Shown here one piece after another: positions 50,901 to 58,079 of a stretch of DNA of 64,000 nt. A program made the translations under genes and the position numbers. The first letter of the stretch is position 1. Every line of letters begins with the position of its first letter. The DNA is from Monodelphis domestica (lineage: Eukaryota > Chordata > Mammalia > Didelphimorphia > Didelphidae). The stretch covers positions 429,093,957-429,157,956 of the forward strand of contig NC_077228.1 of NCBI RefSeq assembly GCF_027887165.1, given 5' to 3'. The notes under the pieces are model-generated. The model did no database searches. It worked only from the letters and a program-made list of their open reading frames with translations, and had not been told where the DNA came from.

Positions 50901-53900
50901 GAAAACCGGCTAATTTCAAATGGAATCTTAATGTATGTGGTGGGATAATTCACGTTACCAAAAGAGTAAAAGTAGATTAAAGATCTTAAACTTTGAAATG
51001 ATCACCTCATCTTCATCTCTAGTGCCAGTTTTGTCACTTTCCAACCAGGGTGCTTTGGGGAAGTCACTTCACCTCTCTAGGCCTCATTTTTTCAACAATT
51101 AATAATTTAATGATAACAATAATAGCAACCACAATAGAAGCTTAGATTTATGTGGAACATGAAACTTACTAAGTCCTTTTGCAAACATTTCATTCAAGAT
51201 CATATCTGTAATTAGTATTCTCTTTGTACAGACAAGAAAACTGAGGTTTAGAAAGTAAAGTGATTTGACCAAAATCACACAACCAGTAAGTGTAAGCAGT
51301 GACACTCAAACCCAGGTCTTCTGACTCCCAATCCAGCATTCTTTCCACTACACTGAGCAAAAAAAAAAAAGGATTATCCAAATATCTTTTTAGATCCTTC
51401 ATTAACTTCCTATTTAATTGGTTTCTTTTTCATTATAAGATTCAAAAGAAGAATTAGGAAAATGTTTTTTTTAAATTGAAAATGAAAGAACAAATGAGCT
51501 GTAATTAAGCAGCTTAAAAGGGCTTAGTTATATAATATTGTATAATGATTTGATATCAGAAGAGGGAGAGAAGGGGATAAGGAGGGTTTGCTGACACTTG
51601 AATCCCACTCTCGTCTGAACTGGTCCAAAAAAAAAAACAAAACACACACACACACACACATACAGTTGGGTGCAGAAATATAGCTAACTCAACAAGGAAA
51701 TACAAAGGAAAGGGAAGAAGGAATTTGAGGAAGAGTAGATTAAGAGCCAAAATCATACGCAATCTAAAGTTGCACAAAAATATTTATAGTTCTTTGAAGT
51801 ATCAAAGAGTAAGAATTTGAAGGAATGTTCCTACATTGAAAAATGGATGAACAAGCTATAGTATATAAACATAACAGAATAGTATTGTGCTGTCCTTTTT
51901 TCCATGCAACAACCAACCAGGACTAATGAGGAAAAATGCTACTTACTACCTCCTGTTAGAAAAGTAAAGGATTCAGAATGTAGAAATTTTTTTTGTTATT
52001 GGCCAACATGAAAACTGACTATACATATTTGTAATGGTTCTCAATTGGGGAAAGGGTATGAAGGCAAATCTTGGCTGATTAATACAAATAAAATACATAT
52101 ATTAATATAAATAAAAAATTGTTATTTTTTATTATTTTTGTTAAAATGAGTCTCACTTTTCTAGAATTGTTGCAATAGATCTATTTACAGGGGATCTTCC
52201 CCATTCCCCTGATTTAGAAGGCTTATTTGTTCAACTATAGCTTAGCTCACCTGAGATCCATGTTGATCACTGCCATTGTTGACCATAGATACTGTACCCT
52301 TTTTCTTGTGCTTAATTCTTGGCATTTTTTCTGCCTCAAAAAACCTTGCTTGATCACCATACAGTTGCCTGAAAATACATAGCACTATTTTTAATAACTA
52401 TAAATATGCAAAGATGAAATTATAGTAAAAAAAGTAGATACTCAGATTTTCAAATAAAAACTATGATGAATAGTTCAATTATCTAATTTTTGTTTCAGAC
52501 CTTAAAAATGGAAATTACTAGTGAAAAACCTTCTATACAAGTGTTAAACATTTCCATCATTTTGCTGGTATTTTCTATAATTCAACACCAGCGGGGAAAA
52601 AATCCTAAATAATATTGCATGGTTGAAATCTAGTATAATATCCTAGGTATTTTGAAAGATGATACAAAATTATGCATAACTTTCTACTAAACATCAAAAG
52701 ATCTCCTTTCTCTTTCTTCTTTCTCTCACCTGAAATAGGAGGTACACACAAAGTTGAATATACAAAATTAATTTAGACCTTAAAGCCTAAAACAAGGGTA
52801 CTAGTTGTGTAGTAAATAATGTAAAAGAAAGCATTATTCATCTTTTGTAAAAAATATATACTTTTTCATATTTTAGAGAACCAGTAGCAACAAAATGCTC
52901 ACTGATGCCCCATCAACAAAGCACACATGTTGTTATCTTCCACATACTCTTACCCAACTCCTCCCATAAGGACTCTCATTCACAAAAAAAACTGATCATG
53001 GTTAGTTTTGTAGCCAGAGATCAATCAACTGCCCTGACCCTGCCACCTTTGGTACCATTATAGCACCATCCCTGAACTCACTAGGCAAGTCAATCCCAGA
53101 TCATTTACAAATAGTACTTTTAAGAATGTAATCATGATTCCAATATTACTCTCCATTACCTCCCTCCACTCTCCACCAAAACTCCTTTGGGAAGTTAGGC
53201 ACATTTGAAAGTGCTTTAAAAATCATAAAAGCACAATATAAAAGTAATTTAGTACTATTGTAATAGAAACATGCAAATGCAGCATATTATCATTCAAATA
53301 GGAAATTCATTTTTTTGGCATATAAACAAAATGTACTTACACAAAGACTGACTCTCCTCCACGGCCAGTACCCATAGGATCACCAGTTTGTATAATAAAA
53401 TCTCTCTACAACATACAAAATGGATTGATCAATTGATATTCTGTGTTGAAGAACTTAAGCAATGAGGAAATGAGTAACAATAATCAACTCACCTGTACAT
53501 TATGAATGAGACAGTAATTGTAGTACTTTATTTTGCACAACTTCAGAAAATTCAAGCAAGCTGAAAGAAATTAGAACATAATTCATCACAGCAATTGATG
53601 AGAAATTTTTTAAATAAGCAAAAACAAGACATTCTGAATTTACTTCAGTTACTAGGAAAGAAAATAGTGGACACTATATCTTTTCTGGTTTTGCTAAAAA
53701 TGTAAGTTCAAGAACAAGAATTGTTTCTGTTTTTTCCTTTTCTTTTCCTTTTTTTTGTATTTGCATCCCCAGTAATTAGCTTTGGGCTTGGCACGTAGAA
53801 AGTACTTAATAAATGCTTATTAATTGACTGATATTAAAGGCCTGAAAAAATCAGAAAGGGGATTTAAGAGAAATTTAACAATGAATTTTTCTATTTTCTT

Positions 53901-56217
53901 CCTTGGGTTCTATTTTACTAGGATTCTGTCAGCTGCAGACCACCAATAAAAAATGAGCTATATAAATGTAAAAATTATTGAACAAATACAAGTGATATTT
54001 GTTTAACTGGTCTGGTATAGTATAAATTCAGCAGATAAATATGTTCTAGAATGAAATTATTTTTAAGAATTATCTGTAAGCCTGGTAACTGAAACCTTGA
54101 GATTTATTCAATAAACACAAGTTCAACATTTACAAAACACTACAAGTTTATTATGTGCATGGCACTGTCCTTCGATAACTAAGTAACAGGCTTGAGTTTA
54201 CAATTTAGAAGGTAGATGAAACATACTCAAATAAATATAATGCAACCTAGAATGAGGAAAATGTATGGGAGATGTCACAGAGGCACAAAAAAGATGAAGA
54301 ACTGAAGGATCCTTCTTGAGCTGAAAGTAATGAAGAAAATACTCATAGAAGAGAAAATATGAGCTATACCAAAGGGTTCTTAACCTGGGATCTATGAACT
54401 CTTTTAAAAATATTTTGAGAATTTTATTTTAATATAATTGGTTACCTATTTATTATTTATAATCTTATATATTTCATTTTACGCATTTAAAAACATTACT
54501 CTAAGATGGGGTACACAGGTTTCACCAAACTACCAAGTTAAGAACAAAAAAGGGTTAAGAACTTATGCCTTAAACAGAAAGATTTCAGTAGGTGCTGTGA
54601 AAAACATATTTGACTTGGCAAGACCTGGATTTGTATCCTACTGCTAACACCTAGTTGAATAACTGTCATTTAATCTAAGTCTCAATTTTGTCATCTATAG
54701 AAGGGGGTAACAATTCCTATATTACATACTTTACAAGATTCTGAAGATTAAATGACATATGTAAATAAAATACATACATATTTACATATGTAAATAAAAG
54801 ACATATAAAGATCAGTTATTATTAAATAGGCTAGATGTGAAAGGAAGTGCATTCCAAAGATGGGATATGATATGCACAAATGCAGAGACTAGAAGAATTA
54901 GGCAGGAGGAGGCCAGGAAACTAATATTCAACTTTGGCTGGAATTTAAAATGCAATATAATTACGTAGTATGAAATTAGGCTCTAAGGGAGAGAGACATG
55001 GAGGGTCTTAAATAGCAGAGGAAAGAGTTTGTATTGTGTGAGTTTGGAAGATTTAGTCTAGTAACTGTGCTTGAAAAGGCAGGAGATAAGGAAGGCAATT
55101 AAAAAGCTATTATAAAGCTTTTTATTATGAAAGGGCAGCTACATAGCTCAGTGGGTAGACAGCCAGGTCTGGAGATGGAAGGTCCTAGGTTTAAATCTGG
55201 TCTCAACCACTTCCTAGCTGTGTGACCCTGGGAAAGTCACTTAACCCCAGCTGCCAAGCCCTTACTGCTCTAACACTCTGAAACCATTCTACAACAGAAG
55301 GTAAGGGTTTAAAAAAAAAAAAAAAGCTATCATGAGAGATGGGGGCAGGTCTTTCAAGTCCTGCTCCCAGTCCCTTCAGCTTTCCCTTCTAAAATTACCT
55401 TCTGCTGCTTTTCTATCATGTATTTACTTAGGATGAAGTTCTCCTTAGTTCTTCTCCACAACCATAGCTGAGTGTTATAAAGAGCTCTGGGAGATAAAAC
55501 AATGAACCCAGGGTCACACCAGTATGTGCCAGGGGCAGAACTCGAACTGAAGTCTTCCTGGCCCTGTTCTTTCTACCCTCCGGGGTCAAACAAGTCTAGT
55601 TCCTCTTGCTCAGGCTGCCTTTCAAAGACATGAACACAGTTAGTTAGCCACGTCTCCATTTCCATGTAAATCCATGGCATTTAATAAATCTACAGTGAAC
55701 ACTACGACCTCAGCAGCCCGAGGAACTTTTCTACCAGAGAACACAACAACCTGTTAACCCGAGAGCGAACTCAAAACTTTCAACGTGGGACCCACCTGCA
55801 GCAGTGCAGACTGCCACCGAGCTACAGTGTCGGGACCCCGGTCATAGAGCTACAAAAGGTCGGAGGCTAGTTTGGAACTAAGATCTTCCTGACCACCACT
55901 GCCAAGGCTGCCTCCAAAACACCCCACGGCAGATTTACTTACAAAAATACCAGAGTCCTCCTCCCCTTCCAGAAACTCTCCCAAACAAAATGCCCGTGGA
56001 CGACAATAAGGATCTGGATAAAGGGACTGGGGGAAGAAGGATCCTCAAGTTCTAAAAGGCCCAGTGGGGGGAGTCTGGGAACAGCGGTAAGGCGGGAGAG
56101 CTGAGGAAGGCAGTAGGAGGGCCAGTGACTCCGACACAGCTACTCACCCCGCGGCCGCTCTTCTGTGTACAGATCAATAACGATGTCGCCCAAAGTGGTC
56201 TCCAACAGCACTGCCAT
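26720..56217 (-). CDS. PPIL4: PPIL4, cyclophilin-RRM nuclear protein (13 coding exons)
   Basis: PPIL4 is a nuclear, spliceosome-associated member of the cyclophilin family. Coding exons, read right to left: 56217-56148, 53560-53493, 53405-53341, 52368-52251, 50419-50277, 49800-49704, 48956-48840, 47002-46878, 43607-43541, 40526-40415, 39674-39581, 34891-34759, 26965-26720. All junctions are GT/AG and the phases agree, giving 484 residues (human about 492). Residues 1 to about 165 are the cyclophilin-like domain. Residues about 240-318 are an RRM, with RNP2 LFVCKL at 242-247 and RNP1 SLCYAFIEF at 280-288. The tail is rich in K, S, R and E and ends in SKYR, as in human. By my alignment, the positions equivalent to cyclophilin A Arg55 and Trp121 are Asn and Tyr, as in human PPIL4, so isomerase activity is doubtful. 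Human variants have been linked to intracranial aneurysm. The identification rests on recalled human protein sequence and is very secure. Confidence 0.96.
27480..27512 (+). repeat. Short (ATC)n repeat
   Basis: AATCATCATCATCATCATCA in PPIL4 intron 12. Confidence 0.85.
27590..27990 (+). repeat. LINE-1 3' end (marsupial type)
   Basis: GAAGAACCAGGAGAACACTG, TGCAAAGATTCAAGATAAC and a GGGAGGGAGGGAGAAGGG tail region are the hallmarks shared with 32040. Ends in an A-rich tail. Confidence 0.6.
28015..28110 (-). repeat. MIR fragment
   Basis: Antisense MIR core: TACAGATGTAAAAACCGAGC then AATGACTTGCTCAGGGCCAG. Confidence 0.55.
28111..29945. other. PPIL4 intron 12, nothing recognised
   Basis: AT-rich intron without a recognisable exon, RNA gene or well-kept repeat. 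Confidence 0.4.
29950..31021 (+). mobile_element. 5'-truncated LINE-1: ORF2 C-terminus and 3' UTR
   Basis: Open segments encode [52 protein letters not shown], and [20 protein letters not shown], the conserved C-terminal part of LINE-1 ORF2. A family 3' UTR with TTGTGGTACAATCGAAGGTG follows, ending in an A-rich tail at about 31010. The reading frame is interrupted, and the reverse transcriptase core is missing, so it is dead. It lies antisense in PPIL4 intron 12. Confidence 0.88.
31270..31293 (+). repeat. (TA)n repeat
   Basis: About 22 bp of alternating TA in PPIL4 intron 12. Confidence 0.9.
31515..31690 (+). repeat. MIR-type SINE
   Basis: TTTCAAATCCTGGCTTTGC, ATGACCTAGGGCAAGTCAC, then ATCTTCCCAGCTCTAAATCC. 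Confidence 0.7.
31700..31960 (+). repeat. LINE-2 3' fragment
   Basis: Diverged L2-type text with CACTGTAATTGTCTTGAGGA and a following short terminal segment. Confidence 0.45.
32040..32333 (+). repeat. LINE-1 3' end, left part (split by LTR)
   Basis: Contains GATGCAAAGTGAAGTGAGCA and TGATCAACTGTGAAGGATTA. It resumes after the LTR at 33231 with a terminal GTTGTTTCTACATGTAATTG. Confidence 0.6.
32334..33230 (+). repeat. Solo LTR in LINE-1 3' end
   Basis: About 897 bp, TG...CA. The first 90 bp are a tandem duplication of a 44-bp unit (TGTGAACCTTAAACATTCTC, then TGTGAATCTTAAAAATTCTC). AATTAAAATCTCTATAAAAC lies near the end. Related to the LTR at 20591-21278. No target duplication is clear. Confidence 0.75.
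33231..33410 (+). repeat. LINE-1 3' end, right part
   Basis: Completes the copy begun at 32040. Confidence 0.5.
33655..33790 (-). repeat. MIR fragment
   Basis: Antisense MIR text: TTTGTCCAAGGTTACATAGT then ACTGAGGCCTGCTCTCTAGC. Confidence 0.55.
33791..34235. other. PPIL4 intron 12, nothing firm
   Basis: 34030-34235 is less AT-rich than its surroundings but is not recognised. Confidence 0.35.
34240..34596 (+). repeat. Solo LTR of the short-ERV family
   Basis: 357 bp, clearly the same family as the LTRs at 3422 and 5516, in plus orientation. Flanked by the 4-bp duplication GGGG (34236-34239, 34597-34600). It sits 160 bp from PPIL4 exon 12. Confidence 0.92.
34759..34891 (-). CDS. PPIL4: PPIL4 coding exon 12
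   Basis: Encodes [20 protein letters not shown], then [20 protein letters not shown] and KNSK. This is the basic nuclear-localisation-like stretch. Four residues (KEDE-like) present in human after HCSEE are absent. Acceptor TACATTAG, donor GTACTT. Confidence 0.93.
34892..36500. other. PPIL4 intron 11, mostly unrecognised
   Basis: AT-rich intron with one TA/TG simple repeat (35778-35830). 36220-36500 recalls L2 but is too diverged to call. Confidence 0.4.
35778..35830 (+). repeat. TA/TG simple repeat
   Basis: TATATATATATATATGTGTG then TATATATATGTGTGTATATA. Confidence 0.9.
36505..36634 (-). repeat. Type A SINE, left part (split by ERV)
   Basis: Antisense copy running to CTGAGGCTAGATCA. It resumes at 38262 as ATCTGAACTTAG. 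Confidence 0.8.
36635..38261 (+). mobile_element. Short ERV fossil lacking its 5' LTR
   Basis: 1627 bp, plus strand. It has a 3' block matching those at 14735-16181 and (minus) 5072-3760, then a single 3' LTR at 37974-38261. Flanks ATCA (36631-36634) and ATCT (38262-38265) are a near-match for a 4-bp target duplication. It contains a 30-bp tandem duplication at 36991-37050. No coding capacity. More diverged than the copy at 3422. Confidence 0.82.
37974..38261 (+). repeat. 3' LTR of short ERV copy
   Basis: 288 bp. GAGATTTGAACCCCAGACTC corresponds to GAGATTTGAACTCTGGACTT in the solo LTR at 34240, and AATAAATCTCTAAAAATATA to the family's AATAAACCTCATAAAATATA. Confidence 0.82.
38262..38326 (-). 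repeat. Type A SINE, right part
   Basis: Completes the SINE cut at 36634: CTCCTGATTCTAGGTCTAGC then CCCCTAGGTGCC. Confidence 0.75.
38330..39560. other. PPIL4 intron 11, nothing recognised
   Basis: AT-rich, no exon or clear repeat. Confidence 0.4.
39581..39674 (-). CDS. PPIL4: PPIL4 coding exon 11
   Basis: Encodes [20 protein letters not shown] then [11 protein letters not shown] and two bases of an Asp codon. The frame and the human sequence require the weak donor GTATCC at 39580. A stronger donor, GTAAGT, lies 19 nt further on, and its use would shift the frame. Acceptor AAAAACAG. Confidence 0.9.
39820..39990 (-). repeat. MIR fragment
   Basis: Antisense MIR: TAAGCTCAAGGAAGTTAAGT then AACCTGGATCTCCTAGCAC. 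Confidence 0.6.
40415..40526 (-). CDS. PPIL4: PPIL4 coding exon 10 (RRM, end)
   Basis: Encodes [20 protein letters not shown] then [17 protein letters not shown], the last RRM helix and strand. Human has KWKGKG where this has KWRGKG. Acceptor TGTTTTAG, donor GTATGT. Confidence 0.95.
40800..41030 (+). repeat. MIR-type SINE
   Basis: GGATTCAACTTCTGTCTCCA, CAGTTTCCTCACTTGTAAAA, and GTGCTACATAAGTGAGTTAT. Confidence 0.7.
41031..41775. other. PPIL4 intron 9, nothing recognised
   Basis: AT-rich, no exon or clear repeat. The overlapping open frames at 41068-41290 on both strands are not supported. Confidence 0.4.
41780..42110 (+). repeat. Old dispersed repeat, 'tactatgctaggca' family
   Basis: CAGATTCTATGCTAAGCTCT, AAATACAAAGAAAGGCAAAA, AAAGGCCTCCTGCAGAAGGC in the order seen in other copies. 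Confidence 0.6.
42671..42854 (+). repeat. Marsupial SINE, type A, young
   Basis: Complete and close to the consensus look of the family. Flanked by a perfect 14-bp duplication AGATTTACAGAAAG (42657-42670, 42855-42868). Confidence 0.95.
43060..43225 (-). repeat. MIR fragment
   Basis: Antisense: GGCCTTCCGAGGTCATCTGG then GATTTTGCTCAAGGATTTAG. Confidence 0.55.
43541..43607 (-). CDS. PPIL4: PPIL4 coding exon 9 (RRM, RNP1)
   Basis: Encodes [20 protein letters not shown] then EK. RNP1 is SLCYAFIEF. Acceptor TTTTTTAG, donor GTATGC. Confidence 0.95.
43610..44288. other. PPIL4 intron 8, nothing recognised
   Basis: AT-rich. Contains a short G-run at 44243-44256. Confidence 0.4.
44302..44355 (-). repeat. 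Type A SINE, part 1 (split by LTR)
   Basis: Antisense copy starting TTTAAACCCTTACCTTCTGT. Flanked at the outer ends by the 13-bp duplication CTACATTTTGTTT (44289-44301, 45181-45193). Confidence 0.9.
44356..45028 (+). repeat. Solo LTR inside a SINE
   Basis: About 673 bp from TGAAAGGGAATTTTTTATCC to TTATTACAA, with a TATAAAA at 44597 and AATAAA at 44935. The host SINE sequence TTCTA is repeated on both sides (44351-44355, 45029-45033), a 5-bp duplication. That is longer than the 4 bp of the other LTRs here, so it belongs to a different ERV class. Confidence 0.8.
45029..45180 (-). repeat. Type A SINE, part 2
   Basis: Resumes GGTAAGGGCTAGGCAATGGG and ends CTAGCTGCCCC. Confidence 0.9.
45194..46870. 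other. PPIL4 intron 8, mostly unrecognised
   Basis: AT-rich intron. A plus-strand open frame at 46405-46662 encodes a basic stretch ([20 protein letters not shown]) that I could not assign. It may be a decayed processed pseudogene or chance. Confidence 0.35.
46878..47002 (-). CDS. PPIL4: PPIL4 coding exon 8 (RRM, first half)
   Basis: Encodes [20 protein letters not shown] and on through [12 protein letters not shown]. It contains RNP2 (LFVCKL) and the first RRM helix. Acceptor TAATTCAG, donor GTAATT. Confidence 0.95.
47003..48045. other. PPIL4 intron 7, nothing recognised
   Basis: Very AT-rich, including a TA-rich patch at 47270-47480. Confidence 0.4.
48050..48362 (+). repeat. LINE-2 3' end
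   Basis: Shows the full L2 3' pattern: CCATCCCTGGGATGTTCTC, CCTTCAAAGCTCTTTGATGG, then GCACAGTGTCTGGCACATAG. Confidence 0.8.
48428..48797 (+). mobile_element. 5'-truncated LINE-1 3' UTR insertion
   Basis: 370 bp of the same LINE-1 3' UTR as at 30650-31000, flanked by a perfect 14-bp duplication GAAATATGTGCAAG (48414-48427, 48798-48811). Lies 43 bp from PPIL4 exon 7 in the downstream intron, antisense to the gene. Confidence 0.88.
48840..48956 (-). CDS. PPIL4: PPIL4 coding exon 7
   Basis: Encodes 39 whole codons of acidic, probably helical linker: [20 protein letters not shown], then [19 protein letters not shown]. Acceptor TTGTAG, donor GTAAGA. Its 3' end lies only 29 bp from the duplicated flank of a LINE-1 insertion in the next intron. 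Confidence 0.95.
49020..49055 (+). repeat. TA/CATA simple repeat
   Basis: AAAATATATATACATATATA then TATATACATATATATG. Confidence 0.85.
49385..49515 (-). repeat. MIR fragment
   Basis: Antisense: TAAGTAACTGGTCTAGAATC then TTGAACCCAAGTCTTCTTGG. Confidence 0.6.
49704..49800 (-). CDS. PPIL4: PPIL4 coding exon 6
   Basis: Encodes [20 protein letters not shown] followed by [12 protein letters not shown]. This closes the cyclophilin-like domain and starts the linker. Acceptor TTGTAAG, donor GTAAGT. Human has PPDLLIP where this has PAGLSIP. Confidence 0.95.
49868..49970 (+). repeat. LINE-2 3' terminal fragment
   Basis: AAGTCCTTGAGGGAAGGGAT, then CCTGTCACATAGTAAAAACC, then TAATAAATATCTATTG. Confidence 0.65.
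50277..50419 (-). CDS. PPIL4: PPIL4 coding exon 5
   Basis: Encodes [20 protein letters not shown], then [20 protein letters not shown] and FVPYQDI. The [11 protein letters not shown] motif is the cyclophilin C-terminal core; Tyr stands where cyclophilin A has Trp121. Acceptor TGTCTAG, donor GTATGG. Confidence 0.95.
50584..50770 (+). repeat. Marsupial SINE, type A
   Basis: GGTCCTGAGTTCAAAACTGG and TATGTAACCCTGGACAAGTC. Diverged copy. Confidence 0.8.
51000..51095 (+). repeat. MIR fragment
   Basis: GCTTTGGGGAAGTCACTTCA then CCTCTCTAGGCCTCATTTTT. Confidence 0.6.
51170..51360 (-). repeat. MIR fragment
   Basis: Antisense MIR: GACAAGAAAACTGAGGTTTA, ACCAAAATCACACAACCAGT, and CCCAGGTCTTCTGACTCCC. 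Confidence 0.75.
51638..51664 (+). repeat. (CA)n repeat
   Basis: About ten CA units in PPIL4 intron 4. Confidence 0.9.
51830..52140 (+). repeat. Diverged LINE-1 3' fragment
   Basis: ATAGTATTGTGCTGTCC recalls the ORF2-end/3' UTR junction of the copy at 30540. The rest is diverged. Confidence 0.4.
52251..52368 (-). CDS. PPIL4: PPIL4 coding exon 4
   Basis: Encodes [19 protein letters not shown] through the conserved [14 protein letters not shown] segment of the cyclophilin core. Acceptor ATTTTCAG, donor GTGAGC, ends on a codon boundary. Confidence 0.95.
52369..53340. other. PPIL4 intron 3, nothing recognised
   Basis: AT-rich, no repeat family clear. Confidence 0.4.
53341..53405 (-). CDS. PPIL4: PPIL4 coding exon 3
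   Basis: Encodes [20 protein letters not shown], then F and a split codon. Acceptor TTGTAG, consensus donor GTAAGT. The codon split between exons 3 and 4 reads GTG (Val), where human PPIL4 has Gly (ESIFGQL). Confidence 0.94.
53493..53560 (-). CDS. PPIL4: PPIL4 coding exon 2
   Basis: Encodes (A)[15 protein letters not shown] and then CLIHNVQ. Acceptor TTTCTTTCAG, donor GTGAGT. The residue after His in the HNVQ motif is Asn, where active cyclophilins have the catalytic Arg. Confidence 0.95.
53740..53838 (+). repeat. LINE-2/MIR-type 3' tail
   Basis: TGGGCTTGGCACGTAGAAAG then TACTTAATAAATGCTTATTA, the typical L2/MIR end. Confidence 0.55.
54372..54563. mobile_element. hAT-like MITE
   Basis: Inverted ends AAGGGTTCTTAACCTGGGAT and GGGTTAAGAACTT surround a non-coding AT-rich middle. 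The same family is seen, split, around 19911-20455. No target duplication is clear. Confidence 0.55.
54575..54830 (+). repeat. MIR-type SINE
   Basis: GACTTGGCAAGACCTGGATT, then TCAATTTTGTCATCTATAGA. Diverged. Confidence 0.6.
55134..55325 (+). repeat. Marsupial SINE, type A
   Basis: GGGCAGCTACATAGCTCAGT head, full core, and a GGTAAGGGTTTAAAAAAAAA tail. Confidence 0.9.
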
Positions 56218-56410
56218 GACTTGGGGACCCCCTAACCCAGGTTGCCGAGAACTGCGAGGTCCAGCAGTTTATTCAGCTAGGGCAATTCCTCGGCGCGGGC
56301 GCCTCGATCTGACGTCATGGCTAGAGCGACGCAGTGACGGAACGTCTTCGCCATGGCGGAGCGTGGTCGCTATAGCGACGGCCCGACTTCACGCTTTTCG
56401 GTGCTTCTAG
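56130..56410 (-). promoter_or_regulatory. PPIL4 CpG-rich promoter
   Basis: CpG-dense sequence around the first exon, without a TATA box. It contains a palindromic CRE site TGACGTCA at 56310-56317, about 95 bp upstream of the ATG, and a YY1-like CCATGGCGG at 56351-56359. This is typical of a housekeeping promoter that may fire in both directions. The transcription start is not resolved. Confidence 0.7.
56148..56217 (-). CDS. PPIL4: PPIL4 coding exon 1
   Basis: Starts [20 protein letters not shown], the typical N-terminal strand of a cyclophilin-like domain. The ATG is the first in frame and matches the human start. The exon ends one base into an Ala codon, before a GTGAGT donor. It lies in a CpG-rich block. 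Confidence 0.95.
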
Positions 56411-56500
56411 TTCATGACTCCTTTCTTCGCCTTATTCCATCTCTTCCTCAGCCTCGAAAAGAGCCATTTTGTAATGGCTGTAGCCTGTAAATCCTTTTCT
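56411..56500. other. Divergent flank of the PPIL4 promoter
   Basis: Part of a 45-codon open frame (56353-56490, plus strand) that starts in a good context within the CpG block. No homology recognised. Confidence 0.3.
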
Positions 56501-56504
56501 CGAT

Positions 56505-56790
56505 TCTTTGATTTCTTTGGGGTATAAGCTTAGTAAGGCTAGAACTGGGTCACAGGGTACGACCAGTTTAGTCACTTTCTAGACATCGTTCCAAATTGCT
56601 TTCCTAGAAGGGTTGGACTGATTCACAGCTCAATCCACGGGGCATTAGTGTAATTCTTTTTAACACTGCTCCTCCACCATTTGTCATTTTCCTTTTTTTA
56701 TTTGCCACTCTGATAGATAGGAATTGCTGTAACATTTTTCTAATTATTAGTGCATTTTTCCAATGTGATTGTTGAATCTTAGAAAACTAA
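56505..56790 (-). repeat. LINE-1 ORF2-end fragment
   Basis: Antisense: CACAGGGTACGACCAGTTTA, TTCCAAATTGCTTTCCTAGA, GGTTGGACTGATTCACAGCT, as in other copies here. Confidence 0.55.
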
Positions 56791-57435
56791 CAATACCTTT
56801 AACCATTTATAGATTGAGGAAAGGATGAGGAGAACCACCAGAAGGTGGTACCTGAGCTGGACATTAAAGGAAGCTAAGGAAACTCTTCAGTCTCTGGATT
56901 CCCTGCAGGCTGCTGTTGAAGAGTTTGAAAAGTAATAATAGAAAGAGGTGAGAATATCTGAAAGTGACATTGAGAAGGCAAGAAATATTCCTCTTCCTGG
57001 CCTGTTGTGTTGAGGGATATGAGAAAAGGTGCAAACAGAACTGGAGACAGTGGCAGTGACCAGGGATTCAGTATCTTCTGGAAGAAACCAGCTTTCTGTG
57101 AGTATGAGATGTACTTTGAAGGTTAATTTGTAAACATTCCAACAGGGCTTCCAGAGGGCAGGATGAGAGAAGAACAAAATGGAATATGAACTCGGGAAGA
57201 ATGTAGAGAGTGATAGGAGAAGGAAGTTTTCCCCTATGCAGCCTTAGACTCTCAGTCAGGTAGATTTGGTGAAGAAGTTAAGTTTGCCCAATATAGGATA
57301 ATAAGTGATTTCACCCTACCTACTAAACTAAGGCAGCTCTACTCAAAATATTAAGTTTTTTCTCCATCATGGAGAACTGATGCTGGGACCAAGTGAAAAG
57401 AAACTTGATTCTAGTATAAGGTGAATGATGAGGAA
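56791..57435. other. Intergenic, nothing recognised
   Basis: No gene or clear repeat. The open frame at 56887-57177 (minus) has no recognisable domain. Confidence 0.4.
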
Positions 57436-57439
57436 GATG

Positions 57440-57930
57440 TTGTTGCTGTTGTCATTTGTGTTCTTCTTCTGGAAGAGGACCATTGACATCAAGGCATATG
57501 TGAATTGGATTTAAATGAGTCAGAGTTGCACAAAGCTGCCAACCTCACTCTCTTCCAGAATCATTGAAGTCCAGTGGCAATACAAAATTCAGGATTACTG
57601 GTGATGGCCTGGGAAACAGTGGATGACTCTGGCTAGATCTGGCCAAACTCTGAGCACTCCACAACATCTGCTTTGGGCACCTTCATGGCCACTGGAACAA
57701 ATCGTTCTCATTTGCCTGTTTCACCAGGGGAAGTCCTCACATGCTTGGAGTAGACATCCCTTTAAGGCACCATTTAGCCAGTCCACTGGTTTGATTTTAC
57801 TGGGGTATGACTGCTGTTCATGGTATAGCTTTTTGGAGTATAGGTGAGAATTGGGTGATAGGTAGACACCAACAGTGAATGAGTAATTCTGGCAAGGGCT
57901 TAGCAAACCTTCACACCTGATGTTCTGGTC
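57440..57930 (+). repeat. Dispersed repeat, 'gatggcctgg' family (longer copy)
   Basis: Runs from TTCTTCTGGAAGAGGACCAT through GTGAATTGGATTTAAATGAG and GGCACCTTCATGGCCACTGG to CACATGCTTGGAGTAGACAT. The second half matches 2228-2460. Confidence 0.65.
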
Positions 57931-58079
57931 CTCTCCTAATACCTCATACATAAATATAGATGAGGAAGATACAAAAGAAATGGAACTCCAAGAGGCTCTA
58001 CAAAGTCTTGTACCACTCTATGATTTAGACCCTCTCTGGAAGATAAATTTCAGGGGCAACTGAAAAAAAAAACAATTCT

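Larger units (their letters stand above)
54090..55095 (+). repeat. Old dispersed repeat, 'tactatgctaggca' family, interrupted
   Basis: Left part 54090-54330 (TGTGCATGGCACTGTCC), right part about 54836-55095 (GCATTCCAAAGATGGGATAT, TGGAGGGTCTTAAATAGCAG). A DNA element (54372) and a MIR-type SINE (54580-54830) lie between. Confidence 0.5.

Noticed and set aside
56165-56410. 81-codon plus-strand open frame over PPIL4 exon 1
   Set aside because: It is antisense to the exon and its promoter in a GC-rich block where stops are rare.
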